A DNA stretch of 58,688 nt from an uncultured Mycoplasmatota bacterium (GCA_900546715.1 UREA01000007.1:1-58688); one strand, 5' to 3'; counted from the stretch's first letter, positions 1 to 8,425 are shown. Made by a program: numbers and translations. Notes: a model not told the origin generated them from the sequence alone.

Positions 1-24
1 TGGTGCAGCGCCGACAATTTTCAT
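1..24 (-). CDS. Possible 5' end of a gene running off the window
   Basis: On the minus strand an ATG at position 24 opens a frame reading MKIVGAAP up to the window edge. A purine-rich AGGAGG lies at 27-32, but only 2 bases from the ATG, closer than usual. Too little is visible to name a product, and the whole call may be wrong. Confidence 0.25.
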
Positions 25-81
25 ATCCTCCTCGAGGGGGTCTAGTGATTCTTAAGAGAGTATTGGGTATGGAGGTTGCTT

Positions 82-171
82 ATGAGTGAAAAATTATTTT
101 TTCAACTTGTGATAATCATGGTTATTATCATTTTTGGTAGTAACAATGACAAAGACGCCACTAGAAAGTAG
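82..171 (+). CDS. Small hydrophobic peptide, type I toxin-like (Fst/holin-like)
   Basis: A 29-residue ORF with a perfect GGAGG six bases before the ATG. Its product has a short polar start (MSEK), one hydrophobic segment of about 15 residues (LFFQLVIIMVIIIFG) and a charged tail ending DATRK. This is the architecture of Fst/TxpA-type or holin-like membrane toxins of Firmicute type I toxin-antitoxin loci, in which an antisense RNA controls the toxin mRNA. The 3' end overlaps one hairpin and is followed by a second. Bases 61-69 are complementary to 193-201, so the 5' leader could pair with the 3' end, as in other type I toxin mRNAs. Family membership is inferred from size and layout, not from recognised residues. 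Confidence 0.5.
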   Translation: MSEKLFFQLVIIMVIIIFGSNNDKDATRK

Positions 172-209
172 CGTCGAAACCCAATTCGGCGTTACCCAAT
201 ACGGGTAAC
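154..209 (+). other. Two hairpins at the 3' end of the small toxin-like gene
   Basis: 154-162 pairs with 167-175 (one G-U) around an AGAA loop, overlapping the stop codon. GTTACCC at 191-197 pairs perfectly with GGGTAAC at 203-209. The second hairpin has no T-run on either strand, so a terminator or antisense-RNA role is only suggested by its position. Confidence 0.5.
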
Positions 210-256
210 ACTTATAAATATAATATACCAAAAATTTAATAATTATGCAATTATTT

Positions 257-1438
257 TTATAAAATATCTTCAAACTTTTTTTCTTCTTCTTTTATTTTTA
301 TTACTTCTTTTGATTTAATCGCTTCATCAATTAATTCTTCATATGGTATTAGCTTTTCATATTCTAGACATTTACTTAGTTCTGGATTAATTACAGGATG
401 TTCTGGTACAAACACTGTACAACAATCCTCATATGGTAAAGTACTTATATCAAATGTTCCTATTTTTTTAGCAATATCAATTATTTCTAATTTATCAAAA
501 CAAGCAACTGGTCTTATAACAGGCATATCTACAACATTATTTATAACAGATATACTTGTTAAGGTTTGACTAGCAACTTGACCAATAGATTCACCATTAA
601 CTATTATTTTAGAGTTTTCCATCTTAGCAATTCTCTCAGCTATTCGATACATCATTCTCCGCATTATGGTAATTAAATATTCATAAGGAATATTTCTTAA
701 AATTGCTTCTTGAATTTTAGTAAAGTTAACTGCATATAAAGTCATGTTTGGATTATACTTAGCAAGTACTCGAGCAAGTTTAATAACCTTATCTTTCGCG
801 GCTTCACTTGTGTGCGGAGGAGATTCAAAATAAAGGGCAGATAACCTTACTCCCCGTTTTATTGTAAGATATCCCGCAACAGGTGAATCAATTCCCCCGG
901 ATAACATAAGTAGGCCCTTACCTAAAGTACCAACAGGATAGCCTCCTAAACCAGGAATTCCCTTAGTATAATAAAGTATAGCATCTTTTCTAATTTCCAC
1001 ATGAATAATAATTTCTGGATTATGGACATCTACCTTGCATTCTTTATTTTTTAATATGATTCCTCCAAGTTTCCTGCTCACTTCCATGCTATCCATTGGA
1101 TATTCTTTATCACTTCTTTTAGTTTCTACTTTAAATGTTTTAAAGTCTTGATTTTTTATTAAATCAAGAACATTTTTGGCAATTGCATCAATCTCTCTAT
1201 TTTCATCAATAAACCCGATGACTATTTCATGAATACCAAACGTATGAGATAAAACATCTATTGTTTTGTCTATATTATCATCACTTACTGATACAAACAT
1301 TCTACCCCGATCATAACTAATTGTATGATCCCACAATAAAGCATTATCAATATTATTCTTTAGTGTTTTTAAAAAGAAATTAATATTAGCTTTTTTTGTA
1401 GATAATTCTGCATATTTTAAAATGATTATTTTTTTCAT
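257..1438 (-). CDS. thiI: tRNA 4-thiouridine synthetase ThiI
   Basis: A 393-residue ThiI. It adenylates U8 of tRNA and accepts persulfide sulfur to form 4-thiouridine; in many bacteria it also feeds thiamine thiazole synthesis. The N-terminal ferredoxin-like/THUMP region covers roughly residues 1-165. The PP-loop ATP pyrophosphatase motif SGGIDS sits at about 180-185, and a conserved EDCCTVF segment lies near residue 345. There is no C-terminal rhodanese domain, as in the Bacillus-type short form, so the persulfide probably comes straight from a partner desulfurase. That partner is the gene immediately upstream (9-base gap), the same thiI-desulfurase pairing known in Bacillus. A GGGGG tract precedes the ATG. 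Confidence 0.95.
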   Translation of the reverse strand: MKKIIILKYAELSTKKANINFFLKTLKNNIDNALLWDHTISYDRGRMFVSVSDDNIDKTIDVLSHTFGIHEIVIGFIDENREIDAIAKNVLDLIKNQDFKTFKVETKRSDKEYPMDSMEVSRKLGGIILKNKECKVDVHNPEIIIHVEIRKDAILYYTKGIPGLGGYPVGTLGKGLLMLSGGIDSPVAGYLTIKRGVRLSALYFESPPHTSEAAKDKVIKLARVLAKYNPNMTLYAVNFTKIQEAILRNIPYEYLITIMRRMMYRIAERIAKMENSKIIVNGESIGQVASQTLTSISVINNVVDMPVIRPVACFDKLEIIDIAKKIGTFDISTLPYEDCCTVFVPEHPVINPELSKCLEYEKLIPYEELIDEAIKSKEVIKIKEEEKKFEDIL

Positions 1439-1447
1439 AAATCCCCC

Positions 1448-2575
1448 TTATTTAACTATTTTTAAACTATCATACACTTCACTAAAAATATTTAAAAATT
1501 TATTTATTTCATCAGTTGTTGTCACATGAGATAAACTAATTCTAAGAGTGTGTTTGGCTCTTTTTAAATCATCGTAAATAGCCATAACACTATGTGATAC
1601 TTCCCCACTTGAACATGCCGTATTTGTAGATAAATATACTTCATATTTATCTAGAGCATTAATCATTACTTCTGGCATAACATCCATAATACTAATATTT
1701 AGTATATGAGGTATTGAATATTTAGTCTTATTTATCAAAATATTAGGATATTTACTTAAATTATTGACTATTTTATCATTTAAAAGACTAACAAATCTTT
1801 CTTTTTTTTCTAAATCATTTAAAGCCAGCCTTAAAGCTTTTGATAATGCCGCAATTAAAGGAAGTGGTGGTGTTCCAGGATTTAGAGCATTAGTTTTACC
1901 ACTACCATATAAAATTGGAGCAATACCAACCATATTACTTTTATACAAGAATCCTATTCCTTTAGGTCCAAATATTTTATGAGCAGACATACTAGCTAAA
2001 TCAACATCATGAAAATTGACTGACACTTTACCAATTGCTTGCGTCATATCGGAATGAAGTAATGTTGCGGCATTTTCTTTTTTTATGATTTGCCTAATCA
2101 TTTTTAAAGGTTGTCTTACTCCCGTTTCACTATTAACTGCACAAATGCTTACTAAAATTGTATCTTCTCTAATTTTATTTTTTAAATCATCAAAATCAAT
2201 CAATCCTTCAGAATCATTATTAACATAATCAATACTAAACCCAATACTTTTTAAATAATCACAAATTGCATAAATACTTGGATGTTCAAGTTTAGATACA
2301 ATAATATGTTTTCCTCTTTTGTGATACTTCATAGCAACTCCAATTAAAGCCATATTATTAGCTTCAGTTGCTCCACTGGTATAAGTAATTTCACTTGTAT
2401 TAATACCTAAGATATCCGCAATTTGCTTTGTAGCACTTTCAAGAAGACTAGCAGATTTTCCTCCTAGGGCATTAATAGAATTGGCATTACCAATAAATTC
2501 TTTAGTTACTTTAGAAATTGTATCAAAAACTTCATATGATACAGGAGTTGTTGCACTATAATCTAGGTAAATCAT
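1448..2575 (-). CDS. Cysteine desulfurase (NifS/IscS family, ThiI partner)
   Basis: A 375-residue PLP-dependent aminotransferase class V enzyme that takes sulfur from cysteine as an enzyme-bound persulfide. It shows the N-terminal YLDYSATTP motif, the PLP-binding SAHK at about residue 197-200, and the catalytic Cys of TACSSG at about 321. It lies directly upstream of thiI and probably dedicates sulfur to tRNA thiolation, like Bacillus NifZ, rather than being the general Fe-S desulfurase. That specialisation is inferred from position. Its first codon overlaps the end of the upstream gene by four bases (ATGA), indicating translational coupling. Confidence 0.93.
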   Translation of the reverse strand: MIYLDYSATTPVSYEVFDTISKVTKEFIGNANSINALGGKSASLLESATKQIADILGINTSEITYTSGATEANNMALIGVAMKYHKRGKHIIVSKLEHPSIYAICDYLKSIGFSIDYVNNDSEGLIDFDDLKNKIREDTILVSICAVNSETGVRQPLKMIRQIIKKENAATLLHSDMTQAIGKVSVNFHDVDLASMSAHKIFGPKGIGFLYKSNMVGIAPILYGSGKTNALNPGTPPLPLIAALSKALRLALNDLEKKERFVSLLNDKIVNNLSKYPNILINKTKYSIPHILNISIMDVMPEVMINALDKYEVYLSTNTACSSGEVSHSVMAIYDDLKRAKHTLRISLSHVTTTDEINKFLNIFSEVYDSLKIVK

Positions 2576-3003
2576 TGGTCTACCTCAGCATTTGCCGCAT
2601 CAACATAATCTTCACACGTACCATTAGTAGGATTAAGCAAACATTCTTCACAAGCTGCAATTGGAGTCATTATATCTCCCGTAAAATTAGAAATAAAACC
2701 AAATACAACATCAACTATTGTAGGAATAAAAAAGATAACTACCCCAATAATAAGTCTTTTAAATAAACCCATTGCTGCACCCGATATAGCTTTATCATCA
2801 CTAGATACTACAGCTTTAGCAAAATCAACAATTCCTAATATTATAATAATTAAAGGAACAGCTATTTTTAAAGCTACAAAAAAGTATCCAACAAATTGCC
2901 ATATTGGAGCAGTTCTCCCACAAAAATTTAATTCAGCTGCTGATACATTAAGTGGCAGCAATAATACCACCAATAATAAAATACCCATAACTTTTAACTT
3001 CAT
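2572..3003 (-). CDS. Small secreted/membrane protein, VirB2/TrbC-like topology
   Basis: 143 residues. There is a signal peptide (basic start, hydrophobic core, VSAA cleavage-like site near 23), then two long hydrophobic segments at about 38-63 and 82-105 separated by a short charged loop, and an acidic Cys-containing tail (CEECLL). The two-helix layout after a signal peptide resembles VirB2/TrbC pilins, but no secretion genes are nearby, so I make no functional claim. It sits in the ezrA to thiI transcription unit, 9 bases after ezrA and overlapping the desulfurase gene by four. Confidence 0.6.
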   Translation of the reverse strand: MKLKVMGILLLVVLLLPLNVSAAELNFCGRTAPIWQFVGYFFVALKIAVPLIIIILGIVDFAKAVVSSDDKAISGAAMGLFKRLIIGVVIFFIPTIVDVVFGFISNFTGDIMTPIAACEECLLNPTNGTCEDYVDAANAEVDQ

Positions 3004-3012
3004 AAATCCTCC

Positions 3013-4734
3013 CTACTTGTATTCTTCAAGTAATCTTTTATAAATACCAGGTTCAACAATATTAATTGCATTAATAGCATTTTCCAAACTACTCTTAAAG
3101 TTACCTTTCAAAAAGTTATTTTCAGCTTTAATTAAATTAAAATCAACTTCTCTATTAGTAACACGATATCTATTGCCATAAACTATTGCCACCTCAGCCA
3201 TTCTTGCAGTTTTAACAGTTTCATTAATTGTATTATAAACTTTTAAAACTAGGTCTCTTGCAGTATCAACCCGAACATTTAAAATTTTAATCGATATTGG
3301 CCTTTTATCAAGAGCCTTTATAAGTTCATTAATCGCCGCCATAGCCTCAGACAACTCAACATAATAGTTTTTAGGAACACTAGGAAGTTTAAATGAACGC
3401 ACTTTTTCTTTAGTTTGATTAAGTATTTTTTTGATTTCATCTAGTTGTTCTCTTGCCCTTAATTCATCTTCTTTTAAGCTTCCTAAACTCTTTAATGCCC
3501 CATTTAATTTTTCTTCAGTTTTTACAAGCTTTGAATTAATCAATTCCATTTCTCTTGCAAGCTTACTAAATGGCATTATTTTACTTCTGGCAACATCTAC
3601 TATTTTATCATAACTTGCTCTGATATTCATTATTTCATTCTTAATTTCTGCAATTACTGCTACTTCATCATCTGTTAAATCATAACTATATTTTATATCA
3701 TCAATCTTTTTATATAATTCATTATTAATTTTTTCTAATTTAGTAGCCTTTATTAAAATACTTCTACTATAATCTTCAAATACTCTCTTACTTACTTTTT
3801 CTTTATCAAAATCATTATATAATGAATCAAAATAATCATGCATTGTCTTAAGTTCAAATAAAGAATCTTCAATATTTAATACATTCAACCTTTGAAATAT
3901 ATCTTGTATTTTTTTATTTGCTTCATCAATATTATAATCAATATTTAAATATTCTAAATTATATCCTTCTTTATTCATTTTACTAGCAATATTTTTTATA
4001 TCATCAATTTTTTTAGGTATTAAATTCTTACCTAAATTAACTATTGGTCTAGCCTCTTCAATAACTGCTTTTAAATTATCAATGATATCAGATATTGCTT
4101 TAACTATTTTACCAACTTCGGTATAAGCATTCTTTTCCATCGAAGTTTCAAATGCTTGAAATAACTTATCAACATTTTCAAATTGCAGTTCTAATGGCAC
4201 TTTTATTATACTATATTCTTCTTCATAATCTTTATAAGTACTATAAATATCTCTATATGTTGCCTTTAACTTAGTAATAGTTTCTCTATTTCTCTCTTCA
4301 CTTAAAGTTACATCTTTAATTTCATCAAGTAAAAATCCCGCTTTAGTTTTTAAATTATTTAATTCAAAATCAACCTGTAACATTAACTTTTTCAAGTTTT
4401 TATAATTCTTTTCTTCAAATAGTTCTTCTATTTCATTGATTGTATCTGTTACTTTTGGTAATGCAACATCTTTAATTTCATTAAATCTTTTCTTCCAATC
4501 CGCCAGTTTTTCTTTCATTTCATCATTATTAACTAAAGCTTCAACTTTATTTAACTCTGATAACATACTTGCAGATATTATTAAATTCTTTTCCTTTTCT
4601 AATTCATCTATTTCTTTTTTTAATTTATTTTTTTCTCTTTTACTCATTAAAGATAAAACAATTATTACTATAATTATCGTTAATATATAATAAGCAACCG
4701 CAATTAATAAAAAAGTTGTCCTTCCCATATCCAT
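3013..4734 (-). CDS. ezrA: Septation ring formation regulator EzrA
   Basis: 573 residues, the normal EzrA length. One N-terminal transmembrane helix (about residues 8-30) is followed by Lys/Glu-rich spectrin-like coiled-coil repeats to the end. EzrA is a membrane-anchored negative regulator of FtsZ ring assembly that also helps place division and cell-wall machinery at midcell in Bacilli. In Bacillus ezrA lies close to the desulfurase-thiI pair, and here too it precedes them, which supports the call. Start chosen at MDMGRT. Confidence 0.92.
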   Translation of the reverse strand: MDMGRTTFLLIAVAYYILTIIIVIIVLSLMSKREKNKLKKEIDELEKEKNLIISASMLSELNKVEALVNNDEMKEKLADWKKRFNEIKDVALPKVTDTINEIEELFEEKNYKNLKKLMLQVDFELNNLKTKAGFLLDEIKDVTLSEERNRETITKLKATYRDIYSTYKDYEEEYSIIKVPLELQFENVDKLFQAFETSMEKNAYTEVGKIVKAISDIIDNLKAVIEEARPIVNLGKNLIPKKIDDIKNIASKMNKEGYNLEYLNIDYNIDEANKKIQDIFQRLNVLNIEDSLFELKTMHDYFDSLYNDFDKEKVSKRVFEDYSRSILIKATKLEKINNELYKKIDDIKYSYDLTDDEVAVIAEIKNEIMNIRASYDKIVDVARSKIMPFSKLAREMELINSKLVKTEEKLNGALKSLGSLKEDELRAREQLDEIKKILNQTKEKVRSFKLPSVPKNYYVELSEAMAAINELIKALDKRPISIKILNVRVDTARDLVLKVYNTINETVKTARMAEVAIVYGNRYRVTNREVDFNLIKAENNFLKGNFKSSLENAINAINIVEPGIYKRLLEEYK

Positions 4735-4792
4735 TCACCTTATATAATAAGTTTATCACATATTATGATTTTTTTAAAGGTTAAATGAGCCA

Positions 4793-5176
4793 TTAACTAA
4801 TTTTATCAAAATATATATAGCAATTATCAGGACGATTTGCCTCAACTAATACTTGTTTTGCCTCATCATCCCAAGATATAATACTACCATTCGTACAATT
4901 AGACTTTTCACTATTATATTCGAAAGTTTCATCTAACCAAGTATTATCAGTAATTTCTTCATAAGTATTAGTATCCATTCCCGTTTCTCTAAGCATTGTT
5001 ATAGTATTAGTACTATAAAATTCTTTATTATTACTATTATTTGTATTAGTATCAGTTTCTCTATTTAATAAATCTACCCTAACTTCCTTTTCAGGGTAAA
5101 AGTAAAATATAGCAATAATCAATGCTAACAATAAACAAATACATACCACAAGTACACTAATTTTTCTTTTTATCAT
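4793..5176 (-). CDS. Hypothetical single-pass membrane protein
   Basis: 127 residues with an N-terminal membrane anchor (about residues 8-27) and an extracellular Asn/Thr-rich region. The C-terminal end contains NGSIISWDDEAKQVLV and then NCYIYFD, a short beta-rich module with two Cys. No family recognised. A good AAGGAT site precedes the ATG. It is transcribed away from the spoIIIAH-like gene, with a 165-base intergenic region that holds a palindrome. Confidence 0.6.
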   Translation of the reverse strand: MIKRKISVLVVCICLLLALIIAIFYFYPEKEVRVDLLNRETDTNTNNSNNKEFYSTNTITMLRETGMDTNTYEEITDNTWLDETFEYNSEKSNCTNGSIISWDDEAKQVLVEANRPDNCYIYFDKIS

Positions 5177-5225
5177 AATTATTTATCCTTTCAAATATAT
5201 TGTAACAAAACTTTATTAAATTTAT

Positions 5226-5268
5226 TGTCGATCTATGTCGATATATTAAGTATAGACAAAATTTGTCT
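5226..5268. promoter_or_regulatory. Palindrome and TGTCGAT repeats between divergent genes
   Basis: The gap between the minus-strand hypothetical and the plus-strand spoIIIAH-like gene has two TGTCGAT copies (5226-5232 and 5236-5242 region) and a 15-bp palindrome, AGACAAA-A-TTTGTCT, at 5254-5268. Symmetry and position suggest a regulator site; the regulator is unknown. Confidence 0.35.
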
Positions 5269-5341
5269 GTAAAGCAAGTAAAAATTAATTAATAATTTAA
5301 TTAACTATACATATAATTAAGTAGATTAAATGGAGGGTATT

Positions 5342-5827
5342 ATGATAAATAAGCAAAATTTATGGTTTGTAACATTATTTTCATTAATTTTAGTATTAGG
5401 AATTTATTATGTTAGTATGGGAGATGAAACACTTACAGCTCTCGCTGGTAATAATGACATCTCCGAAGTCGTTGAGGTAACTGAATCAGATGTAATTGTA
5501 GCCTTGCAAGTTGAAGATGATGAATCAGTTTTAGAACAAATGACTGAATATCAAAATATATTATTAGATACATCTGCTACTTTAGAAGAAAAAAATGACG
5601 CCTACGAAGGTTTACAAGCACTTAACAATAATCAAAGCGAATGTGAAAAAATTGAAAAACTAATTAGTAAAGAATTTAAATATGATAATTTTGTCAAAAT
5701 TGATGGGGATACAATCAGTATAGTTATTGCTAGCAGCGAACATAATACTGAAATTGCCAATAAAATAATCAGAGCTGTTCAAGAATTATATGATACTCAA
5801 AAATATATTACAGTTAAATTTGAATAA
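5342..5827 (+). CDS. spoIIIAH: SpoIIIAH-like stage III sporulation protein
   Basis: 161 residues from the start I prefer: the ATG at 5342 lies five bases after GGAGG, while the earlier ATG at 5330 precedes that site. The N-terminus INKQNLWFVTLFSLILVLGIYYV, a basic stretch then one membrane helix, is characteristic of SpoIIIAH. An acidic helical region and a C-terminal ring-building-like fold (about residues 90-160, EKLISKEFKYDNFVKI...) follow. SpoIIIAH is the mother-cell half of the SpoIIQ-SpoIIIAH channel linking mother cell and forespore during engulfment. The rest of the spoIIIA operon is not adjacent, so this is a stand-alone gene. A strong terminator follows. Confidence 0.8.
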   Translation: MINKQNLWFVTLFSLILVLGIYYVSMGDETLTALAGNNDISEVVEVTESDVIVALQVEDDESVLEQMTEYQNILLDTSATLEEKNDAYEGLQALNNNQSECEKIEKLISKEFKYDNFVKIDGDTISIVIASSEHNTEIANKIIRAVQELYDTQKYITVKFE

Positions 5828-5843
5828 CCCGGTACCAAATTAT

Positions 5844-5880
5844 AAAATGCTTCATAAAATACTATGAAGCATTTTGTTTT
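5844..5880 (+). terminator. Rho-independent terminator after spoIIIAH-like gene
   Basis: A 13-bp perfect stem (5844-5856 with 5863-5875, AAAATGCTTCATA arm) with a six-base loop, followed by GTTTT. It separates the gene from gerE, which therefore has its own promoter or depends on read-through. Confidence 0.85.
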
Positions 5881-5894
5881 AGAAAGGGATAATT

Positions 5895-6101
5895 ATGAAC
5901 AAAAAAATATTAACTGAAAGAGAGCAAGAAGTTTTTGAACTTTTAGTAATTAATAAAACAACTAGCGAAATTGCTGAAACCTTAGGAATTAGTGAAAAAA
6001 CTGTCCGCAATCACATATCTAATGCTATTCAGAAACTCGGAGTTAAAGGCAGAGCCCAAGCGGTTGTAGAATTAATTAAACTTGGAGAAATAACAATTTA
6101 A
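5895..6101 (+). CDS. gerE: GerE, LuxR-type late sporulation transcription factor
   Basis: 68 residues, essentially one GerE/LuxR helix-turn-helix domain. It contains LTEREQEVFELL, the scaffold helix, and the recognition-helix stretch SEKTVRNHISNAIQKLGV, then GRAQAVVEL. From memory this is very close to Bacillus GerE, which in the mother cell activates and represses sigma-K-dependent coat genes. The RBS AAAGGGAT is eight bases upstream. gerM follows after a terminator; in Bacillus the two genes are also near neighbours. Orthology, not just family membership, is likely. Confidence 0.9.
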   Translation: MNKKILTEREQEVFELLVINKTTSEIAETLGISEKTVRNHISNAIQKLGVKGRAQAVVELIKLGEITI

Positions 6102-6103
6102 AT

Positions 6104-6130
6104 AAAGACTTCGGTCTTTTTCTTTATTTT
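6104..6130 (+). terminator. Rho-independent terminator after gerE
   Basis: AAAGAC-TTCG-GTCTTT: a six-base-pair stem with a stable UUCG tetraloop, followed by TTTTCTTTATTTT, starting three bases after the gerE stop. Confidence 0.88.
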
Positions 6131-6159
6131 AATAAATATAATTAAACAGGTGTTTAATT

Positions 6160-7065
6160 ATGTTAAGAAAATCATCCATCAGAAGAATAATGCTTGCAAC
6201 TCTTGCGCTATTTTTATTACTAATTATCTATTTTTTTCCAACTAGCCCTAGTATTTCCGAATCACTTTCCTATATAGAAAAAGAAGAAATGCCCATATTT
6301 TTAGTTGATAACATGGATTACATTGCTAGGACATCAATTGTCAAAAACAGTGATAACACTACTGATTTAATTAAAGAAGTTATTGAAAGTCTAACTATTG
6401 GATCAACTAAATCCAATTATATTCGTGAAGGTTTTAAAGCAATAATTCCGGAGGGTACTAAAGTATTAGACCTAAAACTAGAAGATAGTATTTTAACTAT
6501 CAATTTTAGCAAAGAACTTTTAAATGTTTCTCAGGATACCGAAGAAAAAATGCTAGAAGCCATAATATATTCTCTTACTGAAATAAATAGTGTAAAAAAA
6601 ATCAAAATATTAGTTAAAGGCAAGTCTTTAACTAATTTACCAAATAGTAATAAAAAAATACCAGAACTTTTAGATAAAAATTATGGTATTAATAAAATAT
6701 ATAACCTAGATTCAATTAAAGATACTAGCAAAACTACTATATATTATTTAAGTAAATATAATGATTACTATTACTATGTTCCTGTAACTAAAATTAGTAA
6801 TGAAAACCTTGAAAAAGCCGAAATAATTATTAATGACCTAAAAACTACTCCGATATATCACACTAACTTAATAAGTTATCTAGCGGCATCAACTAATTTG
6901 ACTAATTATGAAATACTCGAAAATAGTATATCTCTATCTTTTGATAATCACTTGCTCGCGGGTATTGATGATGAAGATATGCTAGAAGAAGTTAAATATG
7001 CAATTTCTCTATCTATTAGAGATTCTTATGGCATCGATGAAGTAATATTTAATTTTCCAGAATAG
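6160..7065 (+). CDS. gerM: GerM-type protein with two GerMN domains
   Basis: 301 residues: an N-terminal membrane anchor (about 10-27) followed by two GerMN domains, roughly residues 55-160 and 185-300. Each has the pattern of a short beta hairpin, VLDLKLEDSILTINFSKEL in the first and YEILENSISLSFDNHL in the second. GerM is a sporulation lipoprotein/membrane protein needed to localise the engulfment channel and for spore germination. There is no lipobox Cys here, so it is held by the helix instead. AGGTG lies seven bases before the ATG. Association with gerE supports the assignment. Confidence 0.8.
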   Translation: MLRKSSIRRIMLATLALFLLLIIYFFPTSPSISESLSYIEKEEMPIFLVDNMDYIARTSIVKNSDNTTDLIKEVIESLTIGSTKSNYIREGFKAIIPEGTKVLDLKLEDSILTINFSKELLNVSQDTEEKMLEAIIYSLTEINSVKKIKILVKGKSLTNLPNSNKKIPELLDKNYGINKIYNLDSIKDTSKTTIYYLSKYNDYYYYVPVTKISNENLEKAEIIINDLKTTPIYHTNLISYLAASTNLTNYEILENSISLSFDNHLLAGIDDEDMLEEVKYAISLSIRDSYGIDEVIFNFPE

Positions 7066-7130
7066 AAATTTACTCTCGTTTTACTCCGATATATATAAAA
7101 TATATGGAAAATATGGGAAATTTGGGCAAG

Positions 7131-7151
7131 AAAAAAGCCCGTAAATACGGG
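7131..7151 (-). terminator. Rho-independent terminator of tRNA-Arg(UCU)
   Basis: On the minus strand CCCGTA-TT-TACGGG is followed by CTTTTTT, 15 bases downstream of the tRNA CCA end. Confidence 0.8.
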
Positions 7152-7165
7152 AAATTTTAAAATTC

Positions 7166-7242
7166 TGGTGTCCTCGAAGCGATTCGAACGCTTGACCGTA
7201 CGCTTAGAAGGCGTATGCTCTATCCAGCTGAGCTACGAGGAC
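7166..7242 (-). tRNA. tRNA-Arg (anticodon UCU)
   Basis: A 77-base cloverleaf with encoded CCA. The acceptor stem GTCCTCG pairs with CGAGGAC, the D-arm GCTC/GAGC is intact, anticodon stem TACGC/GCGTA encloses loop CTTCTAA with anticodon TCT, and the T-arm contains TTCGAAT. It reads AGA, the dominant Arg codon in such AT-rich genes. Confidence 0.97.
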
Positions 7243-7254
7243 ATCAACAAGATA

Positions 7255-7283
7255 ATTATAGTATAAAATTTAAAATAATGCAA
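7255..7283 (-). promoter_or_regulatory. Promoter of tRNA-Arg(UCU)
   Basis: Minus strand: TTGCAT (7278-7283), 17-base spacer, TATAAT (7255-7260), 12 bases before the tRNA. The same TTGCAT-17-TATAAT arrangement precedes the tRNA-Arg(ACG) gene. Confidence 0.75.
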
Positions 7284-7343
7284 TACTTTTGCTTGTAATA
7301 AATTTAAGAATTTGATAATATAATTATAGAAAGGAGTATGTAT

Positions 7344-7808
7344 ATGAATTATTACGACTATAATAGCATAACTTCAACTGCAAATACTCTTGAAGGCGTT
7401 GCTGTATGGACAATAGTTTCTTTAATACTAGCTATTATTGGTGGAGTTTTAGTTTATTTCTTATTCATCAAAAATAAACATTTAAAATTAACTCCATTTT
7501 TAAAGAATTTAAGAGACTTACTAGATTTTAAAGTAATGGTTTTAGAAACAATACTAAAAATACTATATTTAATTATTACAATATTTGTTATTTTAGTATC
7601 ATTTAGCTTTATTGCTGTTAATTTCTTAACATTCTTACTAGTTTTAATTTTTGGACCAATAATTGTTAGAATTATTTATGAAGCATCAATGATGTTAATA
7701 ATGATTTGGAAGAATACCAAAATAATTGCTGACAACACTACACCAAAAGAAACTAAAAAAGAAGAAAAAAAAGAAACTAAGAAAAAAGAAACAAAAGAAG
7801 AAGATTAA
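7344..7808 (+). CDS. Membrane protein, possibly DUF4282
   Basis: 154 residues from the ATG at 7344, seven bases after AAGGAG; the ATG at 7338 is too close to that site. There are three hydrophobic segments (about 18-42, 68-95 and 100-125) and a highly charged Lys/Glu/Thr tail made of repeated KKE(T) units. The central LLDFKVMVLETILKILYLI stretch and the paired helices resemble DUF4282, a family of unknown function; I am not certain. Monocistronic, ending at a bidirectional terminator shared with efp. Confidence 0.6.
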   Translation: MNYYDYNSITSTANTLEGVAVWTIVSLILAIIGGVLVYFLFIKNKHLKLTPFLKNLRDLLDFKVMVLETILKILYLIITIFVILVSFSFIAVNFLTFLLVLIFGPIIVRIIYEASMMLIMIWKNTKIIADNTTPKETKKEEKKETKKKETKEED

Positions 7809-7811
7809 TGC

Positions 7812-7847
7812 AAAAAAAAGAATTCCTTATACATTAGGAATTTTTTT
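7812..7847. terminator. Bidirectional terminator between membrane gene and efp
   Basis: AATTCCT (7821-7827) pairs with AGGAATT (7836-7842). Seven T follow on the plus strand and eight T on the minus strand, so it can end both convergent genes. Confidence 0.85.
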
Positions 7848-8406
7848 ATGCTCTACTTGCGTATTTACCATCTTTGGTAGATACTAATATTTTTTCTCCT
7901 TGATTAATAAATAAAGGCACCTTTACAACATAACCAGTTTCAATTTTAGCATCTTTAGTAGCATTAGTTGCAGTATTGCCTTTAACTGCAGGTTCAGTTT
8001 CTACTACTTCAAATTCAATTTTTTCTGGTAAAGTAATACCAATTATTTCCCCTTCATATGAATCAATATCAATTTCTAATCCTTCTTTAATAAAATTAAT
8101 GTTATCTCCTAAAACTGAGGCAGGTATTTCAATTTGTTCATATGTTGTATTATTCATAAATACATAAGTATCTCCCATAGAATATAAATATTGGGCATGT
8201 ACTTTATCTATATGAGCTTTCGTTACTTTAATATTAGTATTAAAAGTATCTTCTGTAACAGCTCCAGTTCTTAAATTTTTTCTTTTAATTCTAACAAAAG
8301 CTGGACCCTTACCTGGTTTTACATGTTGAAATTCTACAATAGTATATAGTGCACCATCCATGATAATTGTCATACCATTTTTAATGTCATTAATGTTTAT
8401 ATCCAT
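7846..8406 (-). CDS. efp: Elongation factor P
   Basis: 186 residues, normal length with three beta-barrel domains. EF-P enters the ribosome between P and E sites and relieves stalling at proline runs. The domain I loop reads VKPGKGPAF, so the lysine that is modified in other bacteria is present (Lys33 here). The C-terminal domain has the usual GYVVKVPLFINQGEKI and ends GKYASRA. Neither an EpmA/EpmB-type pair nor another modification enzyme is adjacent, but a LysRS-like enzyme and radical SAM genes occur about 33 kb away (see 39745-43211). Monocistronic or followed only by the terminator. Confidence 0.96.
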   Translation of the reverse strand: MDININDIKNGMTIIMDGALYTIVEFQHVKPGKGPAFVRIKRKNLRTGAVTEDTFNTNIKVTKAHIDKVHAQYLYSMGDTYVFMNNTTYEQIEIPASVLGDNINFIKEGLEIDIDSYEGEIIGITLPEKIEFEVVETEPAVKGNTATNATKDAKIETGYVVKVPLFINQGEKILVSTKDGKYASRA

Positions 8407-8425
8407 TTAACTCACACTCTTTCTT

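Noticed and set aside
7066..7130. Terminator for gerM
   Set aside because: AT-rich stretch with short GGG/CCC pairing only; the GGGC/GCCC match is better explained as part of the tRNA terminator region.
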